From the NCBI GenBank assembly GCA_015039365.1, contig WION01000638.1, positions 1-26,540 of the forward strand: DNA of 26,540 nucleotides, given 5' to 3'. This document shows positions 19,010-26,540 of this stretch, in pieces. Each line of letters begins with the position of its first letter. Within the stretch, counting starts at the first letter, position 1. Made by a program: the position numbers and the translations under genes. Origin of the DNA: Amanita rubescens. Lineage: Eukaryota > Basidiomycota > Agaricomycetes > Agaricales > Amanitaceae. The notes under the pieces were generated by a model, which saw only the letters and a list, made by a program, of their open reading frames with translations, did not search any database and had not been told where the DNA came from.

Positions 19010-19704
19010 TCAAGCGGAAACAGCATCGTTCTCGACCAGCTTCCCACATACGATATATTTGTTGGAAAAGTGTTCGTACCAGGCTTTCATGTTCTCTCTG
19101 AAAGAGCAGCACGTTAGAACCACACATTTTGAGAGTAGCGACACGTACATCTCCGACGGCACAAGGTCAGCTAACTTGTCGATGGGTTGGTCGAGAGGTG
19201 TAAGCATGTCTGTGTGATGACGGGGGGATCAAGATGGAGAAGCGAAAATATGCCAACGACGCTTACCCAAGTCAAATGACTGCTTGGCCATACCTCTCGA
19301 TGCATCCCTCCCTGCAAAGTTTCCATACATACCCTCTATAAAAACGTTTATCAGGCCTAGAACGAGCAACCGAACTGCGCAGCCTTACCAGGTCCATAGA
19401 AACTCCTGCCAGCTGTCACATCAAACACCGTCCCGTTAATGGCGAGTAAAATCCTGCCCCCGTCTTTTCCATCAAACGGGGACAATGTTTTCGGAGTGTA
19501 ATCCTTGAAAAGAACGGTAGGAGGATGAGATTTGGGCAACCATGTGTATCCGGCTTTGAACTCGGAAGGAACAGGGTTGGAGGGGCGCGAGACCGGGGGA
19601 AAGATGATGCGTTGGACAGAGTAGAGGATGTAGAGCAGAAGGGCGGTGTTGATTGGGTTAGAGAGATTGGCACCAGATGTCGTGGTCAGGAACTTGAAGC
19701 TCAT
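19010..19704 (-). CDS. DAP1: DAP1/MAPR cytochrome-b5-like heme-binding membrane protein
   Basis: Exons on the minus strand are 19704-19389, 19335-19267, 19209-19149 and 19097-19010; introns 53, 57 and 51 nt with GTAAGG, GTAAGC and GTACGT donors; 177 residues. One hydrophobic segment at about residues 18-36 (TALLLYILYSVQRIIF) anchors the protein, followed by a cytochrome b5-like domain with GKDGGRILLAINGTVFDVT, FYGPEGMYGNFAGRDASRG and LTPLDQPIDKLADL. Y109 aligns with the heme-ligating Tyr of human PGRMC1 (Y113). In yeast and animals these proteins bind heme and support cytochrome P450 enzymes of sterol synthesis such as Erg11 in the ER; the same role here is inferred. All conserved blocks are present and in frame after splicing, so this is the functional copy. 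Two decayed copies lie at 11105-11407 and 25755-26222. Confidence 0.92.
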
Positions 19705-19869
19705 CGTCGTCGTGTGCGGTCACAAAGGACCATGGTCACGCGTTCAACAGGTCCGGGCCAGAGGTAGCCGACACCGGGTAATTGCCCGATGGCAGCGTTG
19801 AAAGACCTCCAATGCATTTACAATTACATACGCAACTCGTGTCAGGCTACGTCTCATGCCCATCAACCC

Positions 19870-20462
19870 TCAGTTTTCGACCGCCACAATCCTCCAGGTC
19901 TGTTCTTTCACCGCTCGCTGAAGCGCAAGCACAACCGGAGTGCCATCCTTGCTGCTCCCATCATTACTCAACTCGAGATTGAATGGAGTTCGGGGGATAA
20001 AGAACCTTTGCTTTGTTAGCATGGCAGCTCGAACGCATATATAATCATCAGAGAGTACCTGAACACTATTCGATCATCTTTGACTGGTCGTATATTCCAC
20101 AACTGTTCCTCGTTCACTCCGACGGCGGGCGCATTTTCGCGCAGCGCCCCAGAAAAGTAAAGGTATTTTCCATAGCGCACATTCTGTACTACGTACAGAT
20201 CATTATCCCGATCTGGTGAAATGTACCACTAGACGAATATTGGCGTTGGCTTGGCCTGTAAGCAGAATAGTACTGAACGCACCTTTTGGTTGTCGGAACC
20301 GTTATCCTCCCAACCAATGACTACATTCAAGTATTAAATCAATACCATGCCGGAGACGAATGTCATACCTGTTGTGTGGGTCGGGTCTGAACCTGACAAG
20401 TCAAGAAAAGTGTTGCTTTTCACATTGATGATATGATACACGCCATGCGGAAGTGTGGTCAT
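19870..20462 (-). CDS. Ricin-B-like beta-trefoil lectin (copy C), 145 residues
   Basis: Exons on the minus strand are 20462-20369, 20320-20283, 20228-20059 and 20005-19870; introns 48, 54 and 53 nt. Lobes read VYHIINVKSNTFLDLSGSD, NVRYGKYLYFSG and FFIPRTPFNLELSNDGS. The QxW-type positions are NQK|W at the second splice junction, EQLWNI and EQTWRI, so all three Trp positions are kept. No signal peptide. Exon sizes and phases equal those of copies A, B, D and E. It lies on the same strand as the DAP1 gene, its stop codon 165 bases upstream of the DAP1 start. Glycan specificity cannot be read from the sequence. Confidence 0.88.
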
Positions 20463-21560
20463 GGTGGGCTGTATGCAGCTAGCGATACTCCCCCCTCATT
20501 TATAGCATTCGATGAACCGAATAGTGGACATTCCCCGAGAACATGTACGTGAAGTCTGTGGAGATTAAAGTCGGTATTTTTAGACAGGAGATGTTGGCGC
20601 GTCACCTGCTCGTTGACGATCACGACGTCGACTGTGCGAGACACCAACGTCGATCAGCTACTTCCAGTACCACAACACTTGAGGTATCTTGCGTGATAGC
20701 AGTGCTGTACCATTACGAACTGCGAGTTGTTGACGCCGACGAAACATTTTAGGCCTTCTCTCCGCTCTAACCCCACATTAAACCGATATTTGAGGCTTGA
20801 ACTTCTTTCGGGAAGAAGCGACATGCCCCACTTTACCACCTTTGTCATGACGCCATAACTGGCAAATGAAGTGAGCGAGAGGCGAGTAACATCATCCGTG
20901 TGCGATTCAGGAACCCATTTGAGTATGGGAGCAACTGATATGGGAAGGACGAGGACGAGTTATTCACAGCTAACGTCCAAGGGCTTGTAAAATTCAATCG
21001 CGCCAGGGTGGGAGTCGATGATGAACCTGGTCATTTTCGCCTACGAAGCCGAGCTATGGGCAACTAAACATCAGTATCCCACTGAACCAAGCGAATGAAA
21101 TCTAGTCCCACCTGTGTCCTATCCCAATACGCACTAAAGCCAGCTGTAGATAATGGGAGTTCTAATATCACTAGGCCTTTGTGATTGTCATTCTTCTGGA
21201 GAAGAAACTGTAAGTGTAAATGGGAGTTCGTTAACTTACGATACAATCCAGTTTCTCTGCATCAGCCTGAGTGTGTCGGCATGCCAGACGGACTCCAAGG
21301 TCCTCTATTTGGTTATGTTTGCAAGCCACACGTGTCGACACGACATTCTCCGGAACACATTTTCGATCGGCTCCCTCCAGGTCTATACTTATTCAGATTC
21401 CAATCACTTTCCCATGCATGCAAGCCACGGAGAGTGAATCACGGATGGAGTCCGATGAACGTGCCTCAAAGGCAATCGCAATAGCCCGATCCAGGGCCTT
21501 TCTGTTCTCGAAATCTTCAATTACAAATGTAACTTGATTGTCAAACATGCATACTTCAGC
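20463..21560. other. About 1.1 kb with no recognisable gene
   Basis: Short open frames on both strands (20543-20752, 21064-21246, 21153-21437, 21185-21484) show no family. The part 20934-21050 shares blocks with 23466-23561 upstream of the MYND gene (TATGGGAAGGACGA, ATCGCGCCA, GGAGTCGAT), so it may be a relic of that gene's upstream region. Confidence 0.4.
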
Positions 21561-22150
21561 TCAATCTCTGATCCACTTAAACTTCCAAAGCTGATTCTTC
21601 TCTGGCGACTTGTCTGCGATCGCGATCGAAGTACCATCCCTGGAGCTCCCATTGTCAGTCAACACGAGATGCAATTCCGTATTAGGGACAACGATCCTGT
21701 ATAAAAATCAGTTCCGAAAGTGCATACATATCTGATGGTGTACAGTACCTGTAATCATTACCTGATTCGCCTGTCGATATCTTCCACTCGCATATGCTCA
21801 TGGTTCCTTTCGCTATAACACCTGCACGCCGAGGCTCCATAGAGTTAAGGTATTTTTCGTAGCGGTGATTCTTAATCGTGTAGGAGCCATTTTCGTGGTT
21901 GTAATGAACGTGCCACTAGTGGACGACTAGCATCAGAATCGATCAATTGGGACGGTCCTGAACAGACCTCTTGGTTGTTGCCGCCATTGTGGCGCCACCC
22001 AATGACTATACATTCAAGGGCTTAGATTCATATCGTATCAGAGAAGAATAGCGTCGACGTACTGTAGGTCTGGTCTGTCCCAGACAAGTCCAAAAGAGTG
22101 CCACTCTTCGCATTGATAATCTGATACCAGCCGTTCTTCACCGTTGCCAT
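21561..22150 (-). CDS. Ricin-B-like beta-trefoil lectin (copy D), 142 residues
   Basis: Exons on the minus strand are 22150-22063, 22005-21968, 21915-21749 and 21696-21561; introns 57, 52 and 52 nt. Lobes read YQIINAKSGTLLDLSGTD, NHRYEKYLNSM and IVVPNTELHLVLTDNGS, with NNQE|W at the second junction, CEWKI and a final NQLWKFKW. Exon 3 has two possible donors (GTAATG and, 13 nt on, GTACTG at 21748); the second keeps the phase 2 shared by all copies. No signal peptide. Among the copies it is the most diverged in the middle lobe, where NVRY has become NHRY. Confidence 0.87.
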
Positions 22151-22370
22151 GATGGATTCCAACTATGCGAGTGTCTGTGATGCGCCTTCATTTATACCCA
22201 TTCACAATAATAGATATCACCGAAGATATAGGGGTAAGTTCCTGCTGAAACCTTGATGAAGGCGATACGGTCCACTACTATATATCCGGAATAGCCCTGA
22301 TACCAAGTCTACATCTCACGTCATGCTGTGCATAAATACTCCATACCCCGCTACTACCCTTATTCTTTGC

Positions 22371-23333
22371 CTAAGAATCAGACTTTGATGCCATATACTT
22401 CCAATAATCCGCAAACGCCGTATCAAACTTTGGCCCTTTTCCATACTCTATCTCGCCACTCTCCGCCACATTCCCTTCCTTGGCGAAAAAAAACGCTGTC
22501 CAATCCACCCCACATTCCCTAACCCAGTCTTCCCTCGGGGACGTCAACCTCAGACCCATCCTCCGGAATTCCTGCAACGTGTCAAAATCATGTCTGTCCT
22601 CCTGCGTTGGATCTCGCTTGTGCATATAGTGGCTATTAGTCCTATTCATCTGCGGCTCGACAAAGTGATCCAGTTTATGTGAGCCCGCAGACACAACGTA
22701 CGCCACTCGAGACAGCTTTGCGGGCTTCACCACTGCCTCGAGGAACACCGCCATTTCTGTTTCGGTCAGCTTCGCTATCCCCACCAACTCGACCCCATCG
22801 ATCGTCAGCTCTGAGGTCGGCACGGTGCGCTCAGAATTTCCAGGAGGGACATGATAGAGGGTATGTGTGAGATCGTAGTCATAACCGGATGGGTAGATCT
22901 CGACATACCCATCCCGGCGGCCAGTCAGGTATTGACAAAGCGTGGAGTTCTGGCCCCATCGAAAGCGGTCTACGAGGGGCTGGTGGGTGAGTAGAACTCC
23001 ACGGGTAGGAGGAGCGATGGTAAGAAGTTCGGAGACGGTCCAATCGCTGTTAATGGTGCTAGGGATAAGGTTCTGCACGGAGAGATCGATGACCCAGGAT
23101 GTGGTGAGGAATTTAGTTTGGCTGGCTGAGAGTTTGGGGGACCTGGGGAAGTAGTGTGTTAATGACCCGGTTGCGAGTCCTGGGCAGTAACGTTTGTGCA
23201 TAGACCAGTCACTTTGTTGGCAGGTACGTCCGCAGTACCAGACATGTTTGCATCTGCTGCAGACGTGGTTTGGGGTGTTTTCGCAGTTCGTTCTGCCACA
23301 GTACTTAAGCTTGGTGGTGGCAGAACCAGACAT
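22371..23333 (-). CDS. MYND-type zinc-finger protein, 320 residues, intronless
   Basis: An N-terminal MYND finger binds two zinc ions through C12, C17, C25, C28, C34, C38, H46 and C50 (CSRCKHVWYC, then W43 and HKRYC). MYND fingers usually mediate protein-protein contacts. The remaining 270 residues have no domain I recognise; they contain a hydrophobic stretch (VGIAKLTETEMAVFLEAVV) and a Trp/Phe-rich C-terminus (DWTAFFFAKEG, DYWKYMASK). Such N-terminal MYND proteins are expanded in agaricomycetes and mostly uncharacterised. The frame is open back to 23411; the start at 23333 (MSGSATTKL) is preferred because the 26 extra residues look like leader translation. It sits between lectin copies D and E on the same strand. 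Confidence 0.88.
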   Translation of the reverse strand: MSGSATTKLKYCGRTNCENTPNHVCSRCKHVWYCGRTCQQSDWSMHKRYCPGLATGSLTHYFPRSPKLSASQTKFLTTSWVIDLSVQNLIPSTINSDWTVSELLTIAPPTRGVLLTHQPLVDRFRWGQNSTLCQYLTGRRDGYVEIYPSGYDYDLTHTLYHVPPGNSERTVPTSELTIDGVELVGIAKLTETEMAVFLEAVVKPAKLSRVAYVVSAGSHKLDHFVEPQMNRTNSHYMHKRDPTQEDRHDFDTLQEFRRMGLRLTSPREDWVRECGVDWTAFFFAKEGNVAESGEIEYGKGPKFDTAFADYWKYMASKSDS

Positions 23334-23780
23334 CTTTGTTATCGATAAAGGTGCATTGCAGACCCTGATGTTCGATTCCCACAGCATACCAAAGGGTCGG
23401 GCCGAAAGCATGCCATATGATAGTAGAGCCTTTTTGGCTCCAGCTCTAGCCTCTGAGCAGCTCTGAGCAAGATGGTTATGGGAAGGACGATGTATTCATA
23501 GCGAAGGATCGCGCCATCTTGGAGTCGATAATAAAGTTGAACGTTCGCATCGTACGCACGTTTCAAAGTTCCGTAAATCATGTAGTGAGATAATGGGCCC
23601 TTTGCGTGGAAACTTGAAAATCAAGCAAGAATCGAACAATTTTGACCGAGATCAGAAATGACGATAAGATGAAGAGTCTTGGACCGTAATTGAAAAAAAG
23701 CTTATATTCCGGAGCGGTGGCTGTTTTCCAACATAGTTACAACGGATAGCAATATTTGTACTCTATATTCCCAGCGTCGA
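23334..23780. other. Upstream region of the MYND gene
   Basis: An 80-codon minus-strand frame (23339-23581) overlaps the likely leader of the MYND gene and may be an upstream open frame or chance. Part of it (23466-23561) is similar to 20934-21050. The rest (23582-23780) is AT-rich and is probably the 3' flank of lectin copy E. Confidence 0.4.
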
Positions 23781-24405
23781 TCAGACTGGACCAAAATATG
23801 TTATCAACACATCTAAAACGTCAAGTGATCTATGCTTACGCTGTTGGAGACTCCAGCATTGGTTACGTCCTTCCCATGCGCCCCAAACTGCGATAGGGGT
23901 GTCACCTTTGTCGCTCCCGTGGTTAGTCAAGTCAAGATTGAAACGAGTGCCGGGTACAAAGAATCTTTTTCATATAAGTATCACTTGAGAAAAATGAAAT
24001 ATGGCAATCACCTGTATACGGAGGGATCCTCTTTGTCTCGCACTATATTCCACTTGAAATCTTGCTCGACAGCAACAGCGGAGACATTGTTCTCTGGATG
24101 GGCTTCCAGACCAATGTACTTGCCATAGCGCACGTTTCTTATCGTGTAATGGTCGCCTACTTTTTCAATGTGCCACTTCGAACTATCAGCGCCAACGGAC
24201 TTGTATGAGAACAGAGAATCACACCTTTTGATTGTCCCCTTCGTGACTAGGCCAACCGATAACTGGAATCATCATTTAACGAGATAGCATTAAGTTAGGT
24301 AAATGGCGTACGATGGCGCTGGTCTGTCCCGGACAGGTCCATAGCGTTGCCGGTAGCTTTTGCATTGGTGATATGGTACACAGAGCCGGAGTTGATTTCA
24401 GCCAT
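23781..24405 (-). CDS. Ricin-B-like beta-trefoil lectin (copy E), 159 residues
   Basis: Exons on the minus strand are 24405-24312, 24262-24225, 24175-24012 and 23964-23781; introns 49, 49 and 47 nt. Lobes read VYHITNAKATGNAMDLSGTD, NVRYGKYIGLEA and FFVPGTRFNLDLTNHGS, with NQK|W at the second junction, FKWNI and NQCWSL (QxW). After NQCWSL the frame runs on for about 26 residues, longer than in copies B-D, ending at TGA 23783-23781; an unrecognised last intron could shorten this. No signal peptide. The gene keeps the 38-nt exon 2 and the phase pattern of the family. Confidence 0.87.
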
Positions 24406-24888
24406 GGGTATTGCGTTGAGAATAAGAATCTCTCGACAGACGTTCATATACCTCTCTGATCTTCCCAAAGACCGGGGTAGCTCCACAGGCACATGTAGGA
24501 TCCGCTCATGTGTCCTTCGATGGAAGCTGTCCTGTACACGTGGGGGTCATCTGCCGTTGCGATCCAAATCGGTAGGATCGCGTGTTGGAAGTCGAGGGGG
24601 AACGATCGATTTACCGCAAGAGTTTTCTTCCGGAATGTATAGATTGTAAATCGTATCACCGCCGATGCCCGAGGAACCAGGATGTCAGTCATAAGATCAT
24701 TGCTTGGCAAGAGGAGCTCCAAATGATACGTTATCGATGCGTGCATAGCAATATTGAGACTGTTCTAGCTGTTACTAATCGGAGCTGCTCATGCCTGGCT
24801 CCGCGTCCAATCGAAAGTGATGCGTGCCGTCGATTTATCATTAGCAGCGGTGTTCTGATGGAAGGTCATTGGAGATGTCGAAGGCGTT
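24406..24888. other. No recognisable gene
   Basis: A 100-codon minus-strand frame (24444-24746) and a 120-codon plus-strand frame (24582-24944) overlap each other. Neither has a family or exon pattern I can defend. The part next to 24405 probably holds the promoter of lectin copy E. Confidence 0.4.
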
Positions 24889-25083
24889 TTGCGTCATTTG
24901 ATAGTGGAGGTGGCTGGGAAGAAATTTTTGGGTCTTTTCACTGAAATAAGCTCATGGATTTGTTGCGCAGTGGAGGATACGTACCATAGTCCAGACTACC
25001 CAATCTCCGCGGGTACGCCGCTCGAAGCCACAACCAAGGTCTTGGGTTCTTGGAGACTAGCTGAGCATATGATCGATGGATGA
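24889..25083 (+). pseudogene. Possible degenerate beta-trefoil remnant
   Basis: In one plus-strand frame, VEVAGKKFLGLF resembles the middle lobe NVRYGKYIGL of the lectins, and GTPLEATTKVLGSWRLAE resembles the last lobe (GTPVMIG...NQAWRL) just before a stop at 25081-25083. The spacing between them is too short and no first exon was found. It may equally be chance. Confidence 0.25.
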
Positions 25084-25220
25084 GCGGAGGGTCGAAATGA
25101 AGGACAGACGGTGCGGGCCCAGTGAGCTCAGGCGTTGGAGGGTTTGCGACCTGTGGATGTGGTTCAGTCCGCTGAATTATGGCGTTGTAAGCATATTACC
25201 TATGCCTTCTCCATTCGTCC

Positions 25221-25712
25221 TTGAGCAGAGCTTGCGTACCAGACTTTAAAAAAAGGATACACGACCACAAGGGGAGCATTGATAAATTGTTGGGCCTCGA
25301 TGCGTTCCATATCATGCGCTGGTCTAGTTTATCCCGGAAATCTGAAGGTGGGGGTGGTGGGCTCTGGCAGCTCTGGGCGCGCCGAAACCATTTGATCCAA
25401 GAGCTCGCGATGGAGTTTAGCTCCAACTACCCGTCAGAACCTCTCCTAGCCGAAGTCGCGACAACTTTGCATGAGTTGGAAAATAAGACCGGAGATTTTG
25501 CGGATGGGCCCGATGCATCCAAAAGCGGCAAAGAGCCGGCGGCCGTGTCCGAAAGTCGCGCCAAAGTTTGCGCCCGCTTCATGCTCCGCTCCTGCCTGAT
25601 ACGAGTCTGTTACACTTACAGGCTGTCGTTCCCTCATTGTAATTTCTTCTCATTGCCCGCTAGTATTGCCTTGCGTTCTCTGTTGTATTCGACTTGGCTT
25701 GTCATCATCTAG
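25221..25712 (+). CDS. Unrecognised open frame, 163 codons
   Basis: I do not recognise a family. The first 115 residues look protein-like: a Gly-run (SEGGGGGLWQLWARRN) and an amphipathic helix-like stretch ending LAEVATTLHELENKTG. The end is Cys/Leu-rich and looks like untranslated sequence or an intron read through. It could be one exon of a larger or decayed gene. No start signal or splice model stands out. Confidence 0.3.
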   Translation: MSRACVPDFKKRIHDHKGSIDKLLGLDAFHIMRWSSLSRKSEGGGGGLWQLWARRNHLIQELAMEFSSNYPSEPLLAEVATTLHELENKTGDFADGPDASKSGKEPAAVSESRAKVCARFMLRSCLIRVCYTYRLSFPHCNFFSLPASIALRSLLYSTWLVII

Positions 25713-25754
25713 CAACGCGTAGTGCTCGAAAAACGCACCTTAACAAACACAACA

Positions 25755-26222
25755 ACTGACACCAATCCTTCCTACATGGGTCTACGCGCATCGCTGTTTT
25801 ACTCAACATCCTCTGCTCTGTCCGACGCATCGTTTTTCCCCGGTCTTGTGCTCCTCCAATCCTGTTATTCCCGGGTTTAAGTTTGAGTACGCAAGGATTC
25901 CCGAATCGTACCGTCCCACTGACCTTTCAAGGAATCTACTCCGCAAATATTGGCCCAGTCTGATGGGAAAGACGGAGGCAGGATTTTACTCGCCATCAAT
26001 GGGATGGTGCTTGACGTATCACTGGTTTCTATGGACCTGAATCACCTGACGATGCTGCGCATTCCTTTGCTCGTTCTTGGCCTAACAAGCTATGTATTGG
26101 GGGGAGGGATGCGTTGCTCGGAGGCACGGCTAAGCAGTGATTCAGCTTGGGTAAGCGTCGCTAGCTTACTTCCACTCTTCCTTGCTGATCCCCTCATGCA
26201 GACACACTTACGCCCATATAAC
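25755..26222 (+). pseudogene. Second decayed copy of the DAP1/MAPR gene
   Basis: The plus strand reads through recognisable exon 1 of DAP1, from the membrane segment (ACATCCTCTGCTCTGTCC against ACATCCTCTACTCTGTCC) to GGTTTCTATGGACCTG. After it come the AGGGATGC of exon 2, the donor GGGTAAGCGTCG and the acceptor CAGACA before exon 3. Frameshifts are visible in the membrane part, and the VFDVTAGRSF segment is shortened. It is opposite in strand to the intact gene and the other relic. A short frame inside still spells GKDGGRILLAING. Confidence 0.82.
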
Positions 26223-26540
26223 TAACCCAGTACCGTCGGAACCGTACGGGTCGCTATTCTCAGGATCTATGGTTCTGGCATGTTGAAAGAAAGGACACCT
26301 GGTTTAAACCCTTTGCTAGCAAATACATCGTTTGGGGCAGCTAATCGCCAATTTCAGCTTGAATGTATGTATGCCAACCCCTGTCTTAGTGCACATCTCG
26401 TAACAGTGTTCAGATGATACATAAACTTATTCCAATTGCCTACATCTTTACTCGGGGATATCTCTAGAATTGGGACAAATTATAAAGAATCACATAATCA
26501 ACTTACATACATCAATATTGATGGTCGGGGATAACAAAAA
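26223..26540. other. No gene seen at the right edge
   Basis: The composition becomes AT-rich towards the end, and no open frame or repeat was recognised. Confidence 0.4.

Overview
The window is nuclear DNA of a filamentous basidiomycete, most likely an agaricomycete. The evidence is the very short introns (42-61 nt, GT-AG, often with CTAAC-like branch points) and families typical of that group: an HNH nuclease of the short-intron fungal type, a kinase-like protein with an HxDLEPRN loop, a MYND protein, ricin-B-type beta-trefoil lectins, an NB-ARC/TPR NLR and a Ty1/copia retrotransposon. There are no bacterial-style operons, no CRISPR array and no RNA gene that I can support. Most genes had to be assembled from exons by reading splice sites, because single open frames cover only parts of them.

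Left part (1-9190). An 80-bp tandem repeat opens the window. A tiny cysteine-rich metallothionein gene (776-996, 36 residues, three exons) follows. Next is an SDR-family oxidoreductase-like gene on the minus strand (1368-2345). It is divergent from a multi-exon HNH-domain gene (2504-9190). The HNH gene is split in its fourth coding exon by an apparently complete copia element (3584-8974) with LTRs identical by eye, an exact 5-bp target duplication (AGGGT), a copia-type primer site and one uninterrupted 1516-residue Gag-Pol frame. The host frame stays open when read from one flank to the other, so the insertion looks very recent.

Middle (9402-14541). Two beta-trefoil lectin genes lie head to head (9402-9982 minus; 10256-10870 plus). 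The minus copy has TGA where its siblings have the conserved Trp codon. Then come a decayed copy of the DAP1/MAPR gene, a five-to-six-exon kinase-like gene (11482-13308), a lectin gene fragment, and about 1 kb with nothing I recognise.

NLR (14542-18227). This is an AT-rich gene for a 1191-residue NB-ARC protein. Its C-terminal half is 14 near-identical 42-residue TPR units plus one degenerate unit. The DNA period is exactly 126 bp, and a four-unit (504 bp) block appears to have been duplicated.

Right part (19010-26540), largely minus strand: an intact cytochrome-b5-like DAP1/MAPR gene, three more lectin genes (19870-20462, 21561-22150, 23781-24405), a MYND zinc-finger gene (22371-23333), an unrecognised open frame and a second decayed DAP1 copy on the plus strand.

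The overall picture is a fast-turnover accessory region: one lectin family in five copies plus fragments, one DAP1 gene plus two relics, a repeat-driven NLR and a fresh transposon insertion. A shared role in defence or non-self interaction for the NLR and the lectins is only an inference from family knowledge and neighbourhood.
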